A stretch of DNA of 37,745 nucleotides, taken from positions 1 to 37,745 of IMG/VR virus record IMGVR_UViG_3300045116_000254; one strand, written 5' to 3'. A program made the position numbers and the translations under genes. Below the pieces are notes generated by a model. That model saw nothing but the letters and a program-made list of their open reading frames with translations. It was not told where the DNA came from and searched no databases. The stretch is from a virus. Below are positions 22,608 through 31,579 of this stretch, in pieces; within the stretch, counting starts at the first letter, position 1; each line of letters begins with the position of its first letter.

Positions 22608-23581
22608 AAAACCCTCATGATAAAGCGCACACGAATTGATCGCGGCTGAATAGATTGCGTTGCTGAAAGCTGTGAGTCTGATGCTGTTGGTGTTGAACCA
22701 AGAGAAGTAACACCGCCAGATTTTCCGCAAACTCCTGTGCCTGATATTCCTGTTGATGCTGTTCCGCCTGACGCTGTTAAGCCTATGGCCCCTAATGCAC
22801 CAGTATAAGCATCTTCTGGATTAGCCATCGTAGATGAGCAAATTGTTGCTGCAAGATTTGATCCAGACGCTCTAGTAAGAACGCCATATTGATATTGTAT
22901 ATTAAACCAGCCACTCAAACCATTAAACATTAAATTTCTTGCCGTTCCATTATCAGATGCCGTAGCTACTACAAATCGCAAATTTCCCGGACCGTGCGTA
23001 TGACTCGGGCCTGTATGAGTATGACTTGGTCCAGTAAATGCCAACGTGTCAGCATGCCCATGAGCAATGTCTGTGCTGTGAGTGTGATTTAAAGCAATCT
23101 GGTGACTTGTGTTTCCAACAGCCGCCGTTGCCCATGCTGCTGTTCCAATATCGCCCCCACCTTCTGTCCCAAATCCAACCAGATACCTGTTTGAAAGATC
23201 TGGTTTTGTAGAGCCAACAAGAGGGCTAGACGCAGAAGCAACAAGACCTCCGTCGCAGTATTCCCAGTTGTCTGTGTCAAACGTCAAAGGAGACCCGCCA
23301 GGTCCGGCGGAACCGAAATCGTAAAAAGGAATGATTGTACCGATTGGAACAAGAGCTCCTTCAACATGAGATCCACTTGCTGTAGGGACATCAATGGCGC
23401 TGATCTGATTCGCGCCAGTTCCCCAGTTCAAATCGCTTTCGTTGATACTAGCAGAAGCAATGTTTGACGAATCAATGTTTCCTGCAAGAGTACTATACAA
23501 GGCGTCAAAATCAGCGTTGACTTCAATGGCATCGGCAGCAGTACCGTTTGCGAATGTAAATGGTTTGCTTGGTATTGTCAT
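22604..23581 (-). CDS. Tail fibre with collar-type domain
   Basis: 325 residues. N-terminal part begins with AIEVNADFDALYSTLAGNIDSSNI, common in phage fibre attachment ends. The middle (GTIIPFYDFGSAGPGG, WEYCDGG, PDLSNRYLVG) is the phage tail collar domain, which reads 'P.G.I....W..CdG......P.L..rFl.G'. His-x-His motifs (LNHTHSTDIAHGHAD, PSHTHTGPSHTHGP) are the metal-binding repeats found in short tail fibres, and the end IQPRSIRVRFIM is also typical. Likely host-receptor binding. Confidence 0.8.
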   Translation of the reverse strand: MTIPSKPFTFANGTAADAIEVNADFDALYSTLAGNIDSSNIASASINESDLNWGTGANQISAIDVPTASGSHVEGALVPIGTIIPFYDFGSAGPGGSPLTFDTDNWEYCDGGLVASASSPLVGSTKPDLSNRYLVGFGTEGGGDIGTAAWATAAVGNTSHQIALNHTHSTDIAHGHADTLAFTGPSHTHTGPSHTHGPGNLRFVVATASDNGTARNLMFNGLSGWFNIQYQYGVLTRASGSNLAATICSSTMANPEDAYTGALGAIGLTASGGTASTGISGTGVCGKSGGVTSLGSTPTASDSQLSATQSIQPRSIRVRFIMRVL

Positions 23582-23584
23582 AAA

Positions 23585-25717
23585 TCACTTGTTCCTATCA
23601 TGCAAAACCTGAAAGACCGCTCCGTGACCATCCCAATAAATTGGTTGGGCAGCATACTGCGATCTGTATCTTATCGAATAATAATGAAATTTTCCAGAAA
23701 AACGTAATCTTTTCAGGTTTGACGTTGAAGACCCCCAAATTGCCGTTCCCCAAATCATTGTTCCCCACACAGACGATGTCGCCGCAATCTGAATTGGATT
23801 GGTGTGTTCAAATCCTGACAAAAAATCCCTGCGCCATGACACGTCAATGTCATAGTCGCCAAGTTGACGTAAATAAGGAACAATCCAACGCATTCTCTTC
23901 CATCTATTTTCATTCCCTTCGCTGTTCCAATATTCATCAGCATAGTGATCGATTGCCGCAACAGCATAATCGCAGCCGACTGACGGCGTTCCTGTCCAGT
24001 TTGGAGCAACAGTCAATGTGTTTGCTGTGTTTGAAACAATTCTACGCCTTTGATGTCCTGCACTTCCACTCAAAAGCTCAACAACACAACCAACAAAAGC
24101 GTTAACGGTCCACGCGAGTGGTCCAACCTTTGAATTGTCAGTCAAAGTATTGAGACCAAAACTTGAAGCTGTTCCGTTCAGATCATCAGGTCCACCTAGT
24201 GCCCCATCAGCAATTCCGACATCCCATCGCCAAACCTTTCCGTAACCATCTCCAAATATGACTTCTTGATCTCCTGCACTTCCTCGCATTTTGGTGACAG
24301 AATAAATATCTGTATTAACATATTGAGGCATCCATTGGCCTGTCATAAAATCAAAAGCCAAAACTTTTGACGACACGTCTGGAGTGTTTGGAAATACAGT
24401 GTAAATCAATGTTTGCGCATCTTTTACAATGCTAAACATGCGCACGTAGCTTGTTGCTGCCCAGTTGATTGCAGCCTCTTCGTCGGCAATGTCACCACCA
24501 ATAAACGTATCACGCAAGTCTTCTGCATCATATTCGGTTGGAGAAAGTTTGTAATGACCATCGGGGGAAAGCCTGTAAATGTTTCCATCGACATCTGCGC
24601 ATGAGGCATACCTGTCGCAAGTCCCTCTCCCGTTTAACCGTCTTGGGTTTGTTGATGCTGGATCCCCGTCGATTATCCAGACAGAATTTTTTTTATGGAC
24701 AACAATCGAGTTCCCGTTCTTTTCAACACGAATGATTCGATAACCATCCTTGTTTCCAAACGTGTGATAGTTTGCTGTAGGAAAAGCGTGGGAACAATTC
24801 TTCCTCGAATAAATCATCAATGTAGGATCTGTCTCTGACACCATCAATATCCTGTTGTTAAACTCAAGAATGATTTTTGAATTTGCGGGCGCAGTGTTTC
24901 CAACATCGATTGCGCCAGTGTCGTAATAGACGTTGACTGTGCCTACTGGATTGCTCGCATCAACCCATGTTGTACCAACGTATGTAGCATAGACAAGTTC
25001 GGCGATTCTGGTCCACTCAGTCTCTTGGGCAACACCTGCGTCGTTTTCAATCCAACGACGATAGACGCGATAATGAGTCGCTGTCTCTCCAGCCGCTACT
25101 GCCGGAAAGTTTCCAAGAGTAACATCATTGACACCAGCAGCACCAACGTCAATAACGCATCCCGTCACTGCGGTTAGCGGAGAGTAAGGCTCGCTTTCAG
25201 CGGACCTGGCAGAATCCCAAAATGTGATCATGTAGGAATAATGACCATCCATTGTCGATGCGGGATTTGCATGAATTGCCAGTCCGATATGGGCCGATGG
25301 ATTTGTAAGAGAAATTTTTGAGAACGATGTCCCGTTGTAGTCAAAACTATCTGCTCCATTCACCCCGAGGCATCTGTCTTTGAAATTGCAAAAAGCCCAG
25401 TCAGTATCCACGGCGCACCCAGTTTTAACCGAAGTAACGGCAGCTCCGTTCCACTGATAGATCACCGTATTCGCATAAGCCATGATCAACTGCGTTCCAG
25501 ACATTTGCAGATATTCGTGAAGTTGTCTGCATTCATCGTTGATAGGAAGAGCAAATAGAGGACGATAACCACCACGCATGTACTTCCCACCCTTCTTGTC
25601 GAGGTACATGTTTTGAGCCGCAATCAAAGATCCAATAGGCATCTTGGTCAAAGCTGTCCCTTGTTTCACTCCAAGATTACCGTTAAAGATTGGATCGAAA
25701 TTGCGTGTCTTTGTCAT
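23585..25717 (-). CDS. Tail nozzle / tubular protein B-like
   Basis: 710 residues, beta-rich throughout, without Cys-based or enzymatic motifs. Starts GVKQGTALTKMPIGSLIAAQNMYLDKKGGKYMRGGYRPL, typical of podovirus tail tube nozzle proteins. Repeated Trp/Tyr/Asp-Gly strands (VWIIDGDPA, IYRLSPDGHYKL, GKVWRWDVG) fit a beta-propeller. The end has WKRMRWIVPYLRQLGDYDIDVSWRRDF and two near-identical WGT.IWG elements. It would form the distal part of the short tail together with the adaptor at 29702. Family call rests on overall pattern and gene order. Confidence 0.65.
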   Translation of the reverse strand: MTKTRNFDPIFNGNLGVKQGTALTKMPIGSLIAAQNMYLDKKGGKYMRGGYRPLFALPINDECRQLHEYLQMSGTQLIMAYANTVIYQWNGAAVTSVKTGCAVDTDWAFCNFKDRCLGVNGADSFDYNGTSFSKISLTNPSAHIGLAIHANPASTMDGHYSYMITFWDSARSAESEPYSPLTAVTGCVIDVGAAGVNDVTLGNFPAVAAGETATHYRVYRRWIENDAGVAQETEWTRIAELVYATYVGTTWVDASNPVGTVNVYYDTGAIDVGNTAPANSKIILEFNNRILMVSETDPTLMIYSRKNCSHAFPTANYHTFGNKDGYRIIRVEKNGNSIVVHKKNSVWIIDGDPASTNPRRLNGRGTCDRYASCADVDGNIYRLSPDGHYKLSPTEYDAEDLRDTFIGGDIADEEAAINWAATSYVRMFSIVKDAQTLIYTVFPNTPDVSSKVLAFDFMTGQWMPQYVNTDIYSVTKMRGSAGDQEVIFGDGYGKVWRWDVGIADGALGGPDDLNGTASSFGLNTLTDNSKVGPLAWTVNAFVGCVVELLSGSAGHQRRRIVSNTANTLTVAPNWTGTPSVGCDYAVAAIDHYADEYWNSEGNENRWKRMRWIVPYLRQLGDYDIDVSWRRDFLSGFEHTNPIQIAATSSVWGTMIWGTAIWGSSTSNLKRLRFSGKFHYYSIRYRSQYAAQPIYWDGHGAVFQVLHDRNK

Positions 25718-25720
25718 CTT

Positions 25721-25957
25721 TTACCGCCATCGATTTAACTGATTGCCAAACTCGTTAACACTTTCCTGAACAACACGAGCAAGACATTCGCAAACATACT
25801 TTTCGTCAAACGAGCACTTGTCACCTTCACACGAAATCTCTCCACGACTTTCTTCGTTGCACAAACAATCATAAGTTTTGCCATCTACAGTTACAACATC
25901 GTAATGCTGTTTTTGAGGCGTTACACAAGAGGCCAAAAATAATAAAAGTCCATTCAT
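25721..25957 (-). CDS. Small Cys-rich lipoprotein candidate
   Basis: 78 residues. Starts MNGLLLFLASC: a very short hydrophobic signal with lipobox LASC and Cys11 as lipid site, though without the usual basic N-terminus. Six more cysteines (31, 33, 43, 48, 56, 58) suggest disulphides in the periplasm or on the surface. ATGA overlap with the 42-residue gene before it. Small phage lipoproteins of this kind sometimes block receptors against superinfection; here this is only a possibility. Confidence 0.55.
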   Translation of the reverse strand: MNGLLLFLASCVTPQKQHYDVVTVDGKTYDCLCNEESRGEISCEGDKCSFDEKYVCECLARVVQESVNEFGNQLNRWR

Positions 25958-26082
25958 AAGATCTCCTGATTGTTCTTTGATTTATAAGCATCAAACTTTT
26001 CAAATGATGTTAATCTTGACTCAACAACAGCTAAATTTTTGATAGCTTCATAGGTGTTAATAGATAAATTATTTTCATCCAT
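25954..26082 (-). CDS. Very small helical protein
   Basis: A 42-residue gene below usual length filters: it starts MDENNLSINTYEAIKN and continues with a helix containing NLAVVESRLTSFEKFDAYK. Stop and the next gene's start overlap as ATGA, which supports expression. No clear Shine-Dalgarno sequence, but it follows 11 bases after the upstream stop. The helix with heptad spacing recalls small haemolysin/holin-associated proteins. No family recognised. Confidence 0.55.
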   Translation of the reverse strand: MDENNLSINTYEAIKNLAVVESRLTSFEKFDAYKSKNNQEIL

Positions 26083-26093
26083 ATTAAATATAT

Positions 26094-26993
26094 TTACGAG
26101 TTACCAAACAATAAAGCATCGTTAACAGCGGCTGTTGATGCGCTCAAACAATACCCATAAACACCACTCACAGTCGAAACAACTTGCCTGCTCAATGCGT
26201 TTTTGTATGCGTATCTCTGTCTCAGTTTTCCAGCACAGTAATACGGAGCCACTCTCGACGTATAGCTCAAAGGAGTAGCAAACATTTTGCCATCTGCATC
26301 AAAATTTGCAGACGTACTTCCTGTTGTGACCGCATCCATTCTTAATGTATCGCTAAATATTGTTGGTGAATCAGGTCTGAAACAACCAGCATGGTATGAA
26401 TTGTTTGTAGCTGTAAACGAATAAGATGAGCCTGTTGATGACAAAAAGCTAGTACTCATGTTTGCTGTTCCGCCAACAATCATTCCGTAAGTTCTCCCGC
26501 TAGGTTCAGCTCTCAACCCACACGAATCAAAGATAGCACCGAACTCAATGTGGAACGTCTGATTGAGAGAACTATCGTAACCGATAATCAATAGAATTTC
26601 GTCAGACTCAACGATCCAGACATTCTCGATAACACCAGTTTTCATCCCGAGCCAATACGCTGAAAACCTGTTAGCGCCGTAAGGTGTGGCCGATTTGTAA
26701 GAGCCTAACGTACCACCATCTGGCGCAATCCCTACCCAGATACCAGCGGCACTAGCGGCAAAAGAACCGTATCCCGTTGTGGGATTGTCACAAATAACAG
26801 CCCTAAAATTAGGAATAGCAGAACCTGCCTTAGGCCCAATTTCGACAAACACAGCACCAGAGCTTTTCACTTCCCAATACGTTGAAGTCGCCAATGCTGT
26901 CTGAATAGCAGTGATCACTTGCTGATCAGTCGGCGTTACTGATCCAGTTGAAACCAAAGAACCCTGACTCCATGTTAATGTTGGAAGTGTCAT
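26094..26993 (-). CDS. Tail/virion surface protein, unknown family
   Basis: 299 residues, Ser/Thr/Gly-rich and beta-strand-rich, no signal peptide. N-terminal segment TWSQGSLVSTGSVTPTDQQVITAIQTALATSTYWEVKSSG resembles attachment regions of phage adhesins; later regions (GAIFDSCGLRAEPSGRTYGM, NSYHAGCFRPDS) contain isolated Cys. Located between the tailspike and the nozzle gene, so a fibre or spike component is likely. GAGGACAT before ATG 26993. Confidence 0.6.
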   Translation of the reverse strand: MTLPTLTWSQGSLVSTGSVTPTDQQVITAIQTALATSTYWEVKSSGAVFVEIGPKAGSAIPNFRAVICDNPTTGYGSFAASAAGIWVGIAPDGGTLGSYKSATPYGANRFSAYWLGMKTGVIENVWIVESDEILLIIGYDSSLNQTFHIEFGAIFDSCGLRAEPSGRTYGMIVGGTANMSTSFLSSTGSSYSFTATNNSYHAGCFRPDSPTIFSDTLRMDAVTTGSTSANFDADGKMFATPLSYTSRVAPYYCAGKLRQRYAYKNALSRQVVSTVSGVYGYCLSASTAAVNDALLFGNS

Positions 26994-27247
26994 ATGTCCT
27001 CACATTCTGTGAATTGTTCATTCATTTTTAGTTCAGCATACGCTTGTTGAAAAACATTCTCCGATGATGCTAAGTCATAGATGAATGGAAAACTAATTGT
27101 TTCACAAGGAATACCATCGTGATCCCTTTCCTCTTTTGATTCATAAACAAAGCCAAAAACCTCTGCTGGCTTGCTATCTCCTTGCACCAAAACTTTTTTC
27201 AAATTTACATACCGATGTTGTCCGTTATATTTACATTCTATTCCCAT
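26990..27247 (-). CDS. Hypothetical small protein of tail cluster
   Basis: 85 residues from ATG 27247, set by GAGGTGTCT upstream. Beta-rich (GIECKYNGQHRYVNLKKVLVQG, AEVFGFVYESKEERD), two Cys, acidic end. Overlaps the following gene by ATGA. No family recognised. Confidence 0.55.
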   Translation of the reverse strand: MGIECKYNGQHRYVNLKKVLVQGDSKPAEVFGFVYESKEERDHDGIPCETISFPFIYDLASSENVFQQAYAELKMNEQFTECEDI

Positions 27248-27258
27248 AGACACCTCAT

Positions 27259-27396
27259 TCATATTGGCAAAAAGACATTCACTCCTGTAAATATAAAACT
27301 TTCACAGAAAAAAATATCTTCGACATAAATATCACTCTCACCAGCAGGGCCGATGATAACTCCAGCTGGGATATTCGAGTATGAAAACAGAGCCAT
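27259..27396 (-). CDS. Very small protein downstream of tailspike
   Basis: A 45-residue gene below usual length filters, with a strong ribosome binding site (TAGGAGATTT before ATG 27396). Starts MALFSYSNIPAGVIIGPAG, ends in a hydrophobic segment CESFIFTGVNVFLPI; one Cys. Predicted beta-rich. It starts 8 bases after the tailspike stop, so it is probably co-translated. No family recognised. Confidence 0.6.
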   Translation of the reverse strand: MALFSYSNIPAGVIIGPAGESDIYVEDIFFCESFIFTGVNVFLPI

Positions 27397-27403
27397 AAAT
27401 CTC

Positions 27404-28990
27404 CTATCCTATTACTGACCAAGCTGAGCCGATAGATTCTAGCGTGACAGTTCCCCAATTCGCGGCAATCACAGCACCAGCGGGATTGCCGTCAATCGGC
27501 TCTGCGGCTTGACCAACGATCGAAATGTTGTTTATCAAAGCTCCACCGCTTCCATCTTTGATCGTAATTCTCTTTCCAACTCTTGCCGCTGATTCGGTTG
27601 GCAAAGTAATAAGCCTCGGTGCCGCTGTATTTGTCACAACAATAGTTTCAGTGTTGACGCCAGCTAAAAGATCACCAGCAGTCTGCTCTTGCTTCACAAT
27701 TCCATTATGACATTTGCTGTTAAGGTAGATATGTGAACCATTGTCAAGATCAATGTAACCTTCGTTTGTTCCGTCCACAGAACAGGTATTAGTTCCAAGT
27801 GCTGTTGTAACCTGTGAAGCTGAAGGTATATAATGAATCCCTCCCGCTCGTTCATCAATCAAAAAATTTCCAGAAATACTTCCATACATTTCTGGCCAGT
27901 AGCAAAGCGATTGTCCTTTGCCTGACAAAGGAAGACCTGTTGCCGGATCAGTGTCGACATACCAGCCGCTCTTGATGCCTTCTGTACAACCAAGCCAATC
28001 AATAAAAGCATATTCAGACCAATCTGGTTGAAACGCAGAACCAAGATGACGAATCCCATTGGCGAAGTTCATCAAACACAGTTCATCTTCAAACCGTGTT
28101 GTTGCAAGATTTCGAATAAACACACAAGAATTTGCAACGTTCTTTCCATTTAAAGTAGAACCCTTCCTAAATTTCATTGAAGCGTTTTCAAAACATACCA
28201 AGAGATAAGGTAGCGTTGTTGATTCTTCTATGTATGTTGTTTGAAAATCAACAAACGAGCCTGTTGATATAGATATACAACCTATCTTGCCAGTGTTTCT
28301 TGTAAAATATGCTGTTGAATGCCTAAAGACAACAATGCCAGAAATATTCCAGTTTGCGTTGATAAACTCAACTTTACACGCATCAAACTGGCAAGAAATT
28401 CCTGTTGTGTATGGAGAAGTAAAAACAGTTTGGTCTGTAACGAAAACAAGAGTATTTCCATTTACAATTGGAGTTGCAAAACCATTTATTTTACCACATG
28501 ATATTGTAAGAGTATTAGCCGAATTTGCTTTTACTATTGCGTATTGATTATTCCATGCATCAGAAGAAAATCTTACTTTTTTACCAACATGTTCATTAAT
28601 GACCCACGCCGCTCCAGTAATCTGCAAGACGATTCGCCCAGTTTTTGAAAATGATACAACATTCGCCACAGTCATTGAAGCAGATTCAACAGGGTTGGCA
28701 CATTTAAATACAGCAACAGGATTTGATTGTCCAGTTGCGACTTGTGGTGAGGATTCAAGAACAATTCGTCTTGGCAAATCAAAAGAACCAGAACCAATAT
28801 CAAGAACTCTGGCATATTGGGCATCAATCGGAATTTCTTTCAACGCTCTCTGGATTGTTAAAAAGGCTGTCGCTGAGGTTTTGCCATCATCCGCATCGTT
28901 TCCAGACGTTCTGATAAAAATGGTTTCTTCAGAAGTGTCAAGCTCATCCTCTTCGTAACGATAGTCGTAATTTGAAAAAACTTGAGACAT
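27404..28990 (-). CDS. Tailspike, beta-helix (pectate-lyase-like)
   Basis: 528 residues; AAGGAG before ATG 28990. After a 30-residue acidic N-terminus comes IFIRTSGNDADDGKTSATAFLTIQRALKEIP, the standard beginning of right-handed beta-helix spikes ('G.D...G.....A..TIQ.A'). The middle is a long run of short strands with Asn/Val/Gly. The last 80 residues (TIVVTNTAAPRLITLP, RITIKDGSGGA, WGTVTLESIGSAWSVIG) form a C-terminal beta-sandwich-like trimerisation end. Such proteins bind and often cut surface polysaccharide. The catalytic site is not visible, so lyase versus hydrolase is open. Confidence 0.75.
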   Translation of the reverse strand: MSQVFSNYDYRYEEDELDTSEETIFIRTSGNDADDGKTSATAFLTIQRALKEIPIDAQYARVLDIGSGSFDLPRRIVLESSPQVATGQSNPVAVFKCANPVESASMTVANVVSFSKTGRIVLQITGAAWVINEHVGKKVRFSSDAWNNQYAIVKANSANTLTISCGKINGFATPIVNGNTLVFVTDQTVFTSPYTTGISCQFDACKVEFINANWNISGIVVFRHSTAYFTRNTGKIGCISISTGSFVDFQTTYIEESTTLPYLLVCFENASMKFRKGSTLNGKNVANSCVFIRNLATTRFEDELCLMNFANGIRHLGSAFQPDWSEYAFIDWLGCTEGIKSGWYVDTDPATGLPLSGKGQSLCYWPEMYGSISGNFLIDERAGGIHYIPSASQVTTALGTNTCSVDGTNEGYIDLDNGSHIYLNSKCHNGIVKQEQTAGDLLAGVNTETIVVTNTAAPRLITLPTESAARVGKRITIKDGSGGALINNISIVGQAAEPIDGNPAGAVIAANWGTVTLESIGSAWSVIG

Positions 28991-28999
28991 AAAAACTCC

Positions 29000-29374
29000 T
29001 TATCCAAAGTATTCAGCACTGCTCAAAATCACAGTTGAGCCAGGGGCTCCAGTTCCATCAACATTCGTTGATGCGTTGTACTTGCATCCTTTGGTAAAGC
29101 AGGCTGGGGGATCATAATCGACGAAAGACATTCCATTTATTGGGATGGGTATCTGTCTTGTTATTGGCGTAACACCTGGAGTAACGACAGTGGCCGATTC
29201 AACATCCCACATGTTGAAATAAACAATCGTTGCGCATGGATTGTTAATCAATGCTTTGTAAAGATTCATTGGCCTATCAAGCATCGTCTCAACTGAATTT
29301 GTTACAGTAGAATCACGAAACGCAATTGTGCCACCGTAAATACCTTGCCCTTGTGGTGAGTATACTTTGTTCAT
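29000..29374 (-). CDS. Conserved virion structural protein
   Basis: 124 residues; GAGAGGTAAA before ATG 29374. Beta-rich, with YGGTIAFRDSTVTNSVETML, ATIVYFNMWDVESATVV, and FVDYDPPACFTKGCKYNAS (two Cys). Looks like a small capsid decoration or head-tail stabilising protein. The family is unknown to me; the order between adaptor and tailspike supports a connector or neck role. Confidence 0.55.
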   Translation of the reverse strand: MNKVYSPQGQGIYGGTIAFRDSTVTNSVETMLDRPMNLYKALINNPCATIVYFNMWDVESATVVTPGVTPITRQIPIPINGMSFVDYDPPACFTKGCKYNASTNVDGTGAPGSTVILSSAEYFG

Positions 29375-29700
29375 TTTTTACCTCTCTTTTTTGTAATAAC
29401 GACCTCTTCATCATCGATTGAACCCTCAGGATCAACTGTCTCCTCATCTTCAGAACCGTCGTCGATGTCAATTTCTTCATCAACAGGATTGCTTACTGGC
29501 TCTGAAATTGGCTCTGTTTTTGCCAGGTATTCTTCAAGCTGTGATTCGAGAATAACATGATGAGGCCAAGTCTTTAGAAAAACTGGCACAAGGTAATCAG
29601 GAAATTCTTTCACCTCACCGGCCTTGATCTCGTAACGCCACACACCTTGATTGATGTGTATGTCCATTTCTGTCACGTTTTTAAGTTTTATGTTTTCCAT
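29371..29700 (-). CDS. Acidic structural protein
   Basis: 109 residues from ATG 29700 (GGGAGTAAA upstream). N-terminal beta-rich part (ENIKLKNVTEMDIHINQGVWRYEIKAGEVKEFPDYLVPVFL) resembles a small neck-type domain. The second half is very acidic (EEIDIDDGSEDEETVDPEG) and ends in KKRGKK. Overlaps the next gene. No family recognised. Confidence 0.6.
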   Translation of the reverse strand: MENIKLKNVTEMDIHINQGVWRYEIKAGEVKEFPDYLVPVFLKTWPHHVILESQLEEYLAKTEPISEPVSNPVDEEIDIDDGSEDEETVDPEGSIDDEEVVITKKRGKK

Positions 29701-29701
29701 T

Positions 29702-30643
29702 TTACTCCCAGTTTGTCTGTCTAACTCGGTGAGCCCCATGTTTGCCTCGCTGCTTAACATCGAGTTCGTATCGAGCTTTGACAGTCGAATAAAGTTGAGC
29801 CACAACTGACGGATCGTCTTCTGTCTTGATCCCCTTGAGGCGGATCACTGATCCCAAAGCGAGTAATTCTTGATAGTCCTTGATGATCGGACTCACTATA
29901 CAATAAATACTCGTGGAATCTGGACTTGTTGCCCAAGAAGAATCGACGGTTGCTGTCTTGGTTGAGCCAACATATTTTTCAACCCACTTGATCTGACCAG
30001 CTCCGGTCCCGCTGATAATTTCGACGAGCATGCCTTTGTAGTAATTATCAAGCACCATGACCTTGCCAAGCATTTGAGGATCGGTTGACAATCCAAACTG
30101 AATCCAATCACTCCCGCCTGCCTGCGCAGTCGATCGGTGCAATTCAGGAGCCGTAGGAGAATAAAACAGCCGGCATTTGTAAGCTGAACCAAGATAAGTA
30201 GAGTCGAAAAAATTGATTTTGTTATCAGCCAGATAATATCCGGCATTTGTCAGCAGCGTGTCAGAATTTGCCCTGGCATACATGTAACCACGGTCATTCA
30301 ATCCTTGCGGGCTCAACTCAACAATCGTTGCAGAGCCTTCGTTCACGACATAAAAAGGGAATGTTCCAGTGATTGAACCGGAATCGATCATCTCAACCCT
30401 TCGGGGATTTACGCAATCAATGGGAAGGTGATAGGCAAACTTGGTTGTCTTCGTGTCAAAGACGTGCTCACGAAGAAACCAGTCTTTATTTGCGCCTCGC
30501 TCGATCGTGAACAGGTGTTCGTTTTCTTTGTTGGCCCCTAAGAGGATCTCTGTGTCAGAATAATCTCCAGAGCCAGAAGCATAGTCAGCGCTTGATTCGT
30601 CCAGATATGACCTTGCGAGTTCAATGATTTCGTTCGTGTTCAT
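29702..30643 (-). CDS. Head-to-tail adaptor protein
   Basis: 313 residues. Begins EIIELARSYLDESSADY...YSDTEILLGANKENEHLF, the helical opening of podovirus adaptor/connector proteins, with TTKFAYHLPIDCVNPRRVEMI next. The middle is beta-rich with inserts (GKVMVLDNYYKGMLVEIISGTG). The C-terminus returns to helix (YQELLALGSVIRLKGIK, VVAQLYSTVKARYEL). It likely binds the portal ring. Stop within the next gene's ribosome binding site. Confidence 0.6.
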   Translation of the reverse strand: MNTNEIIELARSYLDESSADYASGSGDYSDTEILLGANKENEHLFTIERGANKDWFLREHVFDTKTTKFAYHLPIDCVNPRRVEMIDSGSITGTFPFYVVNEGSATIVELSPQGLNDRGYMYARANSDTLLTNAGYYLADNKINFFDSTYLGSAYKCRLFYSPTAPELHRSTAQAGGSDWIQFGLSTDPQMLGKVMVLDNYYKGMLVEIISGTGAGQIKWVEKYVGSTKTATVDSSWATSPDSTSIYCIVSPIIKDYQELLALGSVIRLKGIKTEDDPSVVAQLYSTVKARYELDVKQRGKHGAHRVRQTNWE

Positions 30644-31038
30644 CGATCTGGCACCTCATCAACAAATTGTTTCCCGACAAGTTTTGTATGAGGATTCTCT
30701 CCGTGTTTTACTTTCAAATCAGACCAGTATTTTTTGTAGCCAATGCTGGCGCTGAACTTATCGTTTTTCAATTTGGTCAAAAAATCTTTGGCAAACCTGT
30801 GCAATGGATTGCGTTGCAATTTCAATTCAAAATCATGAACCTTTTTTTTTGCATCATCAAGGTTCATGGTTCCATGACCTGCAAAACAAGCACGACAAAG
30901 CCCAACCCTCATCAAGCTGATGGAGTTCTTCATCTTGAAATAGACATCAAATTCACCACTCAAGACGTCTTTTTTGTATCGCTCAACTCCGCAGATGGGG
31001 CAGCAGAATTGGCTGACGGGAGACCTGGGTTTTGCCAT
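30640..31038 (-). CDS. Zinc-ribbon-like protein in head cluster
   Basis: 132 residues. N-terminus has CCPICGVERY and later GLCRACFAGHG, two CxxC knuckles that could hold a structural zinc ion. The rest is a basic helical body (AKKKVHDFELKLQ, AKDFLTKLKNDK). Overlaps the previous gene by 79 bases in another frame, as both ends show good coding patterns. No family recognised; it may bind DNA or protein during head assembly. Confidence 0.6.
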   Translation of the reverse strand: MAKPRSPVSQFCCPICGVERYKKDVLSGEFDVYFKMKNSISLMRVGLCRACFAGHGTMNLDDAKKKVHDFELKLQRNPLHRFAKDFLTKLKNDKFSASIGYKKYWSDLKVKHGENPHTKLVGKQFVDEVPDR

Positions 31039-31514
31039 AAACTTTTTTCCATCGGTTGATCAGAACCATAATCAAACAATTTGATCACAGGCTTCCTGAT
31101 GTCTTCGCCCATTGCAAGGCCAATGTCTTCCATTGTCGCCCTGTCACTTTTTTCTTTGAGGTCTTCACATTTCTCAATGTTTTCTAAAAAGTCTTTGTTT
31201 TCATTCCAAGTGTCGCCTCTTTTCAAGGCACCAATAATCCAGTCACCAAGAGTTTCAAAAGTTCCCAAATTTGGATCGTCTTTGCACTCCCAAACTCTTG
31301 TCCAGTTGTTTGATCGATTGTCTCCAATGTACCTGATCACATGCCATTTCAATGTTGGCATGTAAAACTTCAGGTCGAGCAGATCGTCATGAAGTTCATC
31401 TCTCATCCTCGTCACCAACCAAGCAGGAGGCGTTCTCTCTGCATATCTTTGTCGGTACGGGATGCCAACCCAATTAAACTTTGACGGATCCTGGACAACA
31501 TCAATTAAACCCAT
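30960..31514 (-). CDS. Conserved head-region structural protein
   Basis: 184 residues; AGGAGTGTT before ATG 31514. N-terminal region FNWVGIPYRQRYAERTPPAWLVTRMRDELHDDLLDLKFYMPTLKWHVIRY is a strongly conserved-looking alpha/beta segment; a Trp-rich segment and a disordered Ser/Ala-rich tail follow. The first gene after the major capsid protein, so likely a capsid-associated or completion protein. Family unknown to me. Confidence 0.6.
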   Translation of the reverse strand: MGLIDVVQDPSKFNWVGIPYRQRYAERTPPAWLVTRMRDELHDDLLDLKFYMPTLKWHVIRYIGDNRSNNWTRVWECKDDPNLGTFETLGDWIIGALKRGDTWNENKDFLENIEKCEDLKEKSDRATMEDIGLAMGEDIRKPVIKLFDYGSDQPMEKSLWQNPGLPSANSAAPSAELSDTKKTS

Positions 31515-31529
31515 AACACTCCTGAGGAA

Positions 31530-31561
31530 GATCGGGGGGAGGGGTTGCCTCCCCCACGATC
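31530..31561. other. Strong GC stem-loop after the capsid gene
   Basis: GATCGGGGGGAGG (31530-31542) pairs with 31548-31561 with one bulge, 5-base loop; no T-run on either strand. It lies between the major capsid gene and the next gene. It may protect capsid mRNA or set its level relative to downstream genes. Confidence 0.65.
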
Positions 31562-31579
31562 AATTCCAAATCACACCGA

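Noticed and set aside
22608-22730. Upstream extension of the 94-residue tail-region protein
   Set aside because: Would overlap the fibre gene C-terminus with its conserved end; the ATGA overlap at 22607 with a good binding site is preferred.
23000-23090. Short repeats in the fibre gene as a CRISPR-like array
   Set aside because: They are in-frame codons for Ser-His-Thr-His repeats of a fibre, with no regular spacer structure.
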